A DNA stretch of 64,000 bases, taken from the NCBI RefSeq assembly GCF_020510585.1, contig NZ_CP075190.1, positions 4,214,001 through 4,278,000 of the forward strand, read 5' to 3'. Positions within the stretch are counted from its first letter, which is position 1. Each line of letters starts with the position of its first letter. The notes beneath the pieces were generated by a model. It was not told the DNA's origin. It made no database searches and saw only the letters and a list, made by a program, of their open reading frames with translations. Shown in pieces: positions 61,872-64,000 of this stretch. Source of the stretch: Ferribacterium limneticum (GTDB taxonomy: Bacteria; Pseudomonadota; Gammaproteobacteria; Burkholderiales; Rhodocyclaceae). The position numbers and the translations under genes are program-made.

Positions 61872-62696
61872 ATGCGAATTCTTCGACAAATGATGCACGG
61901 CCTGAGCATTCTGGCCATCGCTGTGTCCTCTCAGTCAGCCCTGGCGGCCAATGATTGGCAGATCAATTCGGCCGGTAGTGGCGCTAACGGTGCGACAGCC
62001 ATCTCGGCGCTCGATGTCAACGGCGTCGGCTTCGTGCAGCTACAGCCTGATGTCAACGTGCCTTACCTGTTCAGTTTCATTGAACATGGCGCCTATCGCG
62101 CGCTCAGCATCGATGGCAGTACGCAATTCGGTGCCAATGAAATCACCGTAAGCTATTCGGTTTCCGGTTCCGGCAACTTTCTTGACCAAAGTGCGCTGCG
62201 CATGTCGGCCGGGCGGATCGATCTGTTCTCCGACCCGAATCTGGATTTCGGCACCGGCGCGACCAATTATGGCGCCGACAATGGCACCCGCTTCGCCAGT
62301 TTCGAGATTGTCGACGGCTACCTGGCAAACGAACAGGGGCTGTTTATTGTGAATGCCCGCGGCATTGCCGGCAGTTTTGCCGAGGGTTATCTCTTCAACG
62401 CCGCCGGCACCGATCTGGCGACACTCTCGAACGTTCAGCTCGAACTGGCCCTGTTCAATCAGCCGAGTATCCCGGATGGTCCGATCATCTCGGGGATTGT
62501 CTGCGGCTTGGCCCAGGCCTGTCCGAACGGCACAGTTTCCCTCTCACCGCTGGCGTATACCGTCCAGGACAAAGGCTCGGTAGCCATTTCTGCAGTGCCC
62601 GAACCCGAGTCGTCAGCCATGCTGCTGGCTGGACTTGGCCTGGTCGCCGCCCTGACCCGTCGCCGTCGTTCGCCGCACAGGTCCGAACACATTTGA
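61872..62696 (+). CDS. PEP-CTERM sorting-signal protein
   Basis: 274 aa. Signal peptide (about 1-25, ending ALAA), a beta-rich, Asn/Gly/Ser-rich body, and a C-terminal PEP-CTERM signal: VPEPESSAM, a hydrophobic helix, then RRRR. Such proteins are processed by exosortase and are usually exported to the envelope or exopolysaccharide. No exosortase gene is in the window. Expression is probably monocistronic. Confidence 0.88.
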   Translation: MRILRQMMHGLSILAIAVSSQSALAANDWQINSAGSGANGATAISALDVNGVGFVQLQPDVNVPYLFSFIEHGAYRALSIDGSTQFGANEITVSYSVSGSGNFLDQSALRMSAGRIDLFSDPNLDFGTGATNYGADNGTRFASFEIVDGYLANEQGLFIVNARGIAGSFAEGYLFNAAGTDLATLSNVQLELALFNQPSIPDGPIISGIVCGLAQACPNGTVSLSPLAYTVQDKGSVAISAVPEPESSAMLLAGLGLVAALTRRRRSPHRSEHI

Positions 62697-62712
62697 TCAA
62701 CAGATCTGCCCG

Positions 62713-62748
62713 ATGAAAATGGCGCGACTTCGTTCGCGCCATTTTCAT
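62713..62748 (+). terminator. Hairpin terminator joined to repeat copy 12
   Basis: Perfect 15-base stem ATGAAAATGGCGCGA / TCGCGCCATTTTCAT, loop CTTCGT. It shares GCGCCATTTTCATTT with the hairpins of copies 10 and 11. Ends the PEP-CTERM gene. Confidence 0.85.
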
Positions 62749-62797
62749 TTGTCAGCCTTTTTCACGTTTCACATGGAAAACCCGGTTGACCGCGGGC
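62742..62797 (+). repeat. Dispersed repeat, copy 12 (with an insertion)
   Basis: T-rich arm TTTTCATTTGTCAGCCTTTT and core CCCGGTTGACCGCGGGCA are separated by about 15 extra bases (ACGTTTCACATGGAA). Confidence 0.75.
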
Positions 62798-62868
62798 ATG
62801 CCATGCCAACCCGATAAAAAACCTGTCGCTACCACCCGACACCACCGCTCTTGAAAACAAGCCAACTC

Positions 62869-62884
62869 ATTGTTAAAAAACAAT
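62869..62884. promoter_or_regulatory. Palindrome ATTGTTAAAAAACAAT, possible operator
   Basis: Six-base arms with a 4-base A-rich spacer in an A+T-rich stretch about 190 bases before the hemerythrin gene. Regulator unknown; it does not fit the FNR consensus well. Confidence 0.35.
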
Positions 62885-63066
62885 AATCATCGGCCAACAC
62901 GCCGATCAGCATATGACATTAGCGTTATTGTGCATGCAAATGGAATTCATTAGGCTTGATTCCCGCCTTGGTGCCGCCACCGCTTCTGCCACGCCAATCG
63001 GCGTTTGCATGGAGCAGACCCGCCACAGGCAACGTCATCAACCTGATTTACAGAAAGAAGCTAACC

Positions 63067-63465
63067 ATGTCTTTGATCAAATGGACCCATGAGGAATTCG
63101 CCACCAGCGTCGAGCAGCACGATGAAGAGCACAAGCATCTGTTCGCTCTGCTCAACGGATTGCATGCCTCGGTTGGCACCGGCGAACGTACATCCATCGG
63201 CAGGTCGCTGGACGGCTTGATTGCCTTCGTCGCCCAGCATTTCTCGGCCGAGGAGGAGAACATGCGCAAGGTTGGCTACCCGGCCATCGACCAGCACCTC
63301 CTCGAGCACGACAAGCTGGTGAAGACCTGCATCAACCTGCAACAGCAGTTCCATGCCGGGCACACCGACATCACCGAGGAAACCACCGCCTTCCTGCGCG
63401 ACTGGCTCAAGCAGCATATTCCGCAGGTCGATCGCCAGTACGGCCCGGCCCTGTCGGCCATCTAA
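63067..63465 (+). CDS. Bacteriohemerythrin
   Basis: 132 aa from ATG 63067. Non-haem di-iron oxygen-binding four-helix bundle. The iron ligands are visible: His in EQHDEEHKHLF, His/Glu in QHFSAEEENM, His pairs in DQHLLEHDKL, and HIPQVD near the C-terminus. Typical of microaerobic Rhodocyclales, where it binds or delivers oxygen. Followed by a strong terminator. Confidence 0.93.
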   Translation: MSLIKWTHEEFATSVEQHDEEHKHLFALLNGLHASVGTGERTSIGRSLDGLIAFVAQHFSAEEENMRKVGYPAIDQHLLEHDKLVKTCINLQQQFHAGHTDITEETTAFLRDWLKQHIPQVDRQYGPALSAI

Positions 63466-63506
63466 CCCTGAGCGCTAGGGAGACTTGCTCTCCCACTCCC
63501 CCTTTG

Positions 63507-63535
63507 CCGGACGGCTCTGCCGCCCGGTTTTTTTT
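63507..63535 (+). terminator. Hairpin terminator after the hemerythrin gene
   Basis: Stem CCGG-a-CGGC / GCCG-c-CCGG with TCT loop and eight T residues. Confidence 0.9.
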
Positions 63536-63629
63536 GGCCTTTTCGGCAGCTTCATGGGGATTCGCCCCCTGTGTCCCAAGAAGCCTGTTTCTCTTAAATT
63601 CCTGGCAGCCAGTTGTCCGTTAATCCTGA

Positions 63630-64000
63630 CTAATTCCGCCGCACCAGATTGGCCAGCGCCGCCTTGTCGCGGATGCCGAGCTTGGCGTAGATGTTCTTCA
63701 GGTGGTTGCGCACGGTGGCCGGCGCGATGTACATCGTGCCGGCAATTTCATGGTAGCTGCGCCCTTCGGCGAAGCGCCGGGCAACGTCGAGTTCGCGCGG
63801 GCTCAACTGGTCGATGGGCAGACGCTGGCGGACGCGCAGCAACCACAAGTCGTTGATCTCTTCAACGCTGACGACGATCTGCGCGCCAACATGGCGGGCG
63901 CCCCCCTTGGCCCACAACTCGGCCGGCAACAGCGGGCCGTGCCAACCGGGCCATTCCAGCTGGAGCAGGGCGGCGAGGTCCGGACCGGCCGAAAACAGCA
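63630..64000 (-). CDS. LuxR-family regulator, C-terminal part (cut by window edge)
   Basis: The last ~60 residues form a LuxR/GerE helix-turn-helix: LSPRELDVARRFAEGRSYHE, TVRNHLKNIYAKLGIRDKA. The reading frame stays open to the end of the window with sensible sequence (QLEWPGWHGPLLPAELW), so the gene is partial at its 5' end. The N-terminal domain lies outside; ligand or receiver type cannot be told. It ends convergent with the hemerythrin gene. Confidence 0.85.
   Translation of the reverse strand, partial: LFSAGPDLAALLQLEWPGWHGPLLPAELWAKGGARHVGAQIVVSVEEINDLWLLRVRQRLPIDQLSPRELDVARRFAEGRSYHEIAGTMYIAPATVRNHLKNIYAKLGIRDKAALANLVRRN

Larger units (their letters stand above)
62697..63066. other. 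Intergenic region (370 bases)
   Basis: Holds a 15-base-stem hairpin, repeat copy 12 and, in the second half, an A+T-rich promoter-like region with the palindrome ATTGTT-AAAA-AACAAT before the hemerythrin gene. No gene seen. Confidence 0.65.

Noticed and set aside
60206..62797. Reading the repeat series as a DNA uptake sequence
   Set aside because: Not excluded, but the long 36-base length, in-frame coding copies and low density compared with Neisseria or Haemophilus uptake words make it less likely; left as an alternative in the findings.

Overview
This window reads as chromosome of a GC-rich betaproteobacterium. Gene content and order fit Rhodocyclales, most likely a Dechloromonas/Azonexus relative. 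The grounds are the B12-dependent methylmalonyl-CoA pathway, an ActP/YjcH acetate symporter, many c-di-GMP and chemotaxis genes, a PEP-CTERM protein, a bacteriohemerythrin and 6S RNA beside zapA. The lineage is an inference from gene content, not the result of a search. No rRNA, tRNA, prophage, complete insertion sequence or CRISPR array was seen.

Layout. 0-1.9 kb: two unrecognised genes. 1.9-9.5 kb: propionate module on the minus strand (methylmalonyl-CoA mutase, MeaB, PccB, PccA) with a divergent GntR-FCD regulator. 9.5-11.3 kb: a split Aer-like PAS sensor and transducer. 11.4-14.4 kb: acetate symporter pair and a divergent enoyl-CoA hydratase. 14.4-25.2 kb: malonate catabolism, with a TRAP transporter (dctPQM), malonate decarboxylase mdcACDEGBH and a TauE/SafE permease, facing a divergent GntR regulator; a perfect TTGTGTATACACAA operator lies between them. 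25.2-27.2 kb: a second TauE, an EVE-domain protein, 6S RNA, zapA and a coiled-coil partner. 27.3-34.8 kb: cobalamin riboswitch followed by btuB, btuC, btuD, cobO, a secreted CbiZ-nitrilase fusion and cobB. 34.9-42.1 kb: Tim44-like protein, TonB-receptor remnant, YfiR-like protein with a CHASE8 hybrid kinase, a Tat-type MBL hydrolase, YeeE/YedE and queC. 42.3-50.6 kb: GGDEF/EAL protein, PilZ protein, queE and the complete tol-pal cluster (ybgC tolQ tolR tolA tolB pal cpoB). 50.7-58.4 kb: diguanylate cyclase, ruvC-ruvA-permease-ruvB, EamA transporter, exonuclease, a secreted protein and yebC. 58.6-64 kb: HerA-like ATPase, two small VOC proteins, PEP-CTERM protein, bacteriohemerythrin and a LuxR gene cut by the window edge.

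Metabolic logic. Malonate enters through the TRAP system and is decarboxylated to acetyl groups. Propionyl-CoA is carboxylated and isomerised to succinyl-CoA by a B12-dependent mutase. The riboswitch-controlled operon supplies the corrinoid cofactor by uptake, adenosylation and probable salvage.

Most unusual signal. A dispersed repeat of about 36 bp with core CCGGTTGACCGTGGC occurs at least 12 times. Eight copies are intergenic, usually just 3' of a gene and sometimes joined to a terminator-like hairpin. Four lie inside unrelated genes (mdcH, the EVE gene, cpoB, ruvB). All four intragenic copies are antisense to the gene and in the same reading frame, so each protein carries a 12-residue module of the form [AP]TV[ND][RP]..., placed in a linker, loop or tail. 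This resembles the in-frame palindromic elements of Rickettsia in behaviour but not in sequence.
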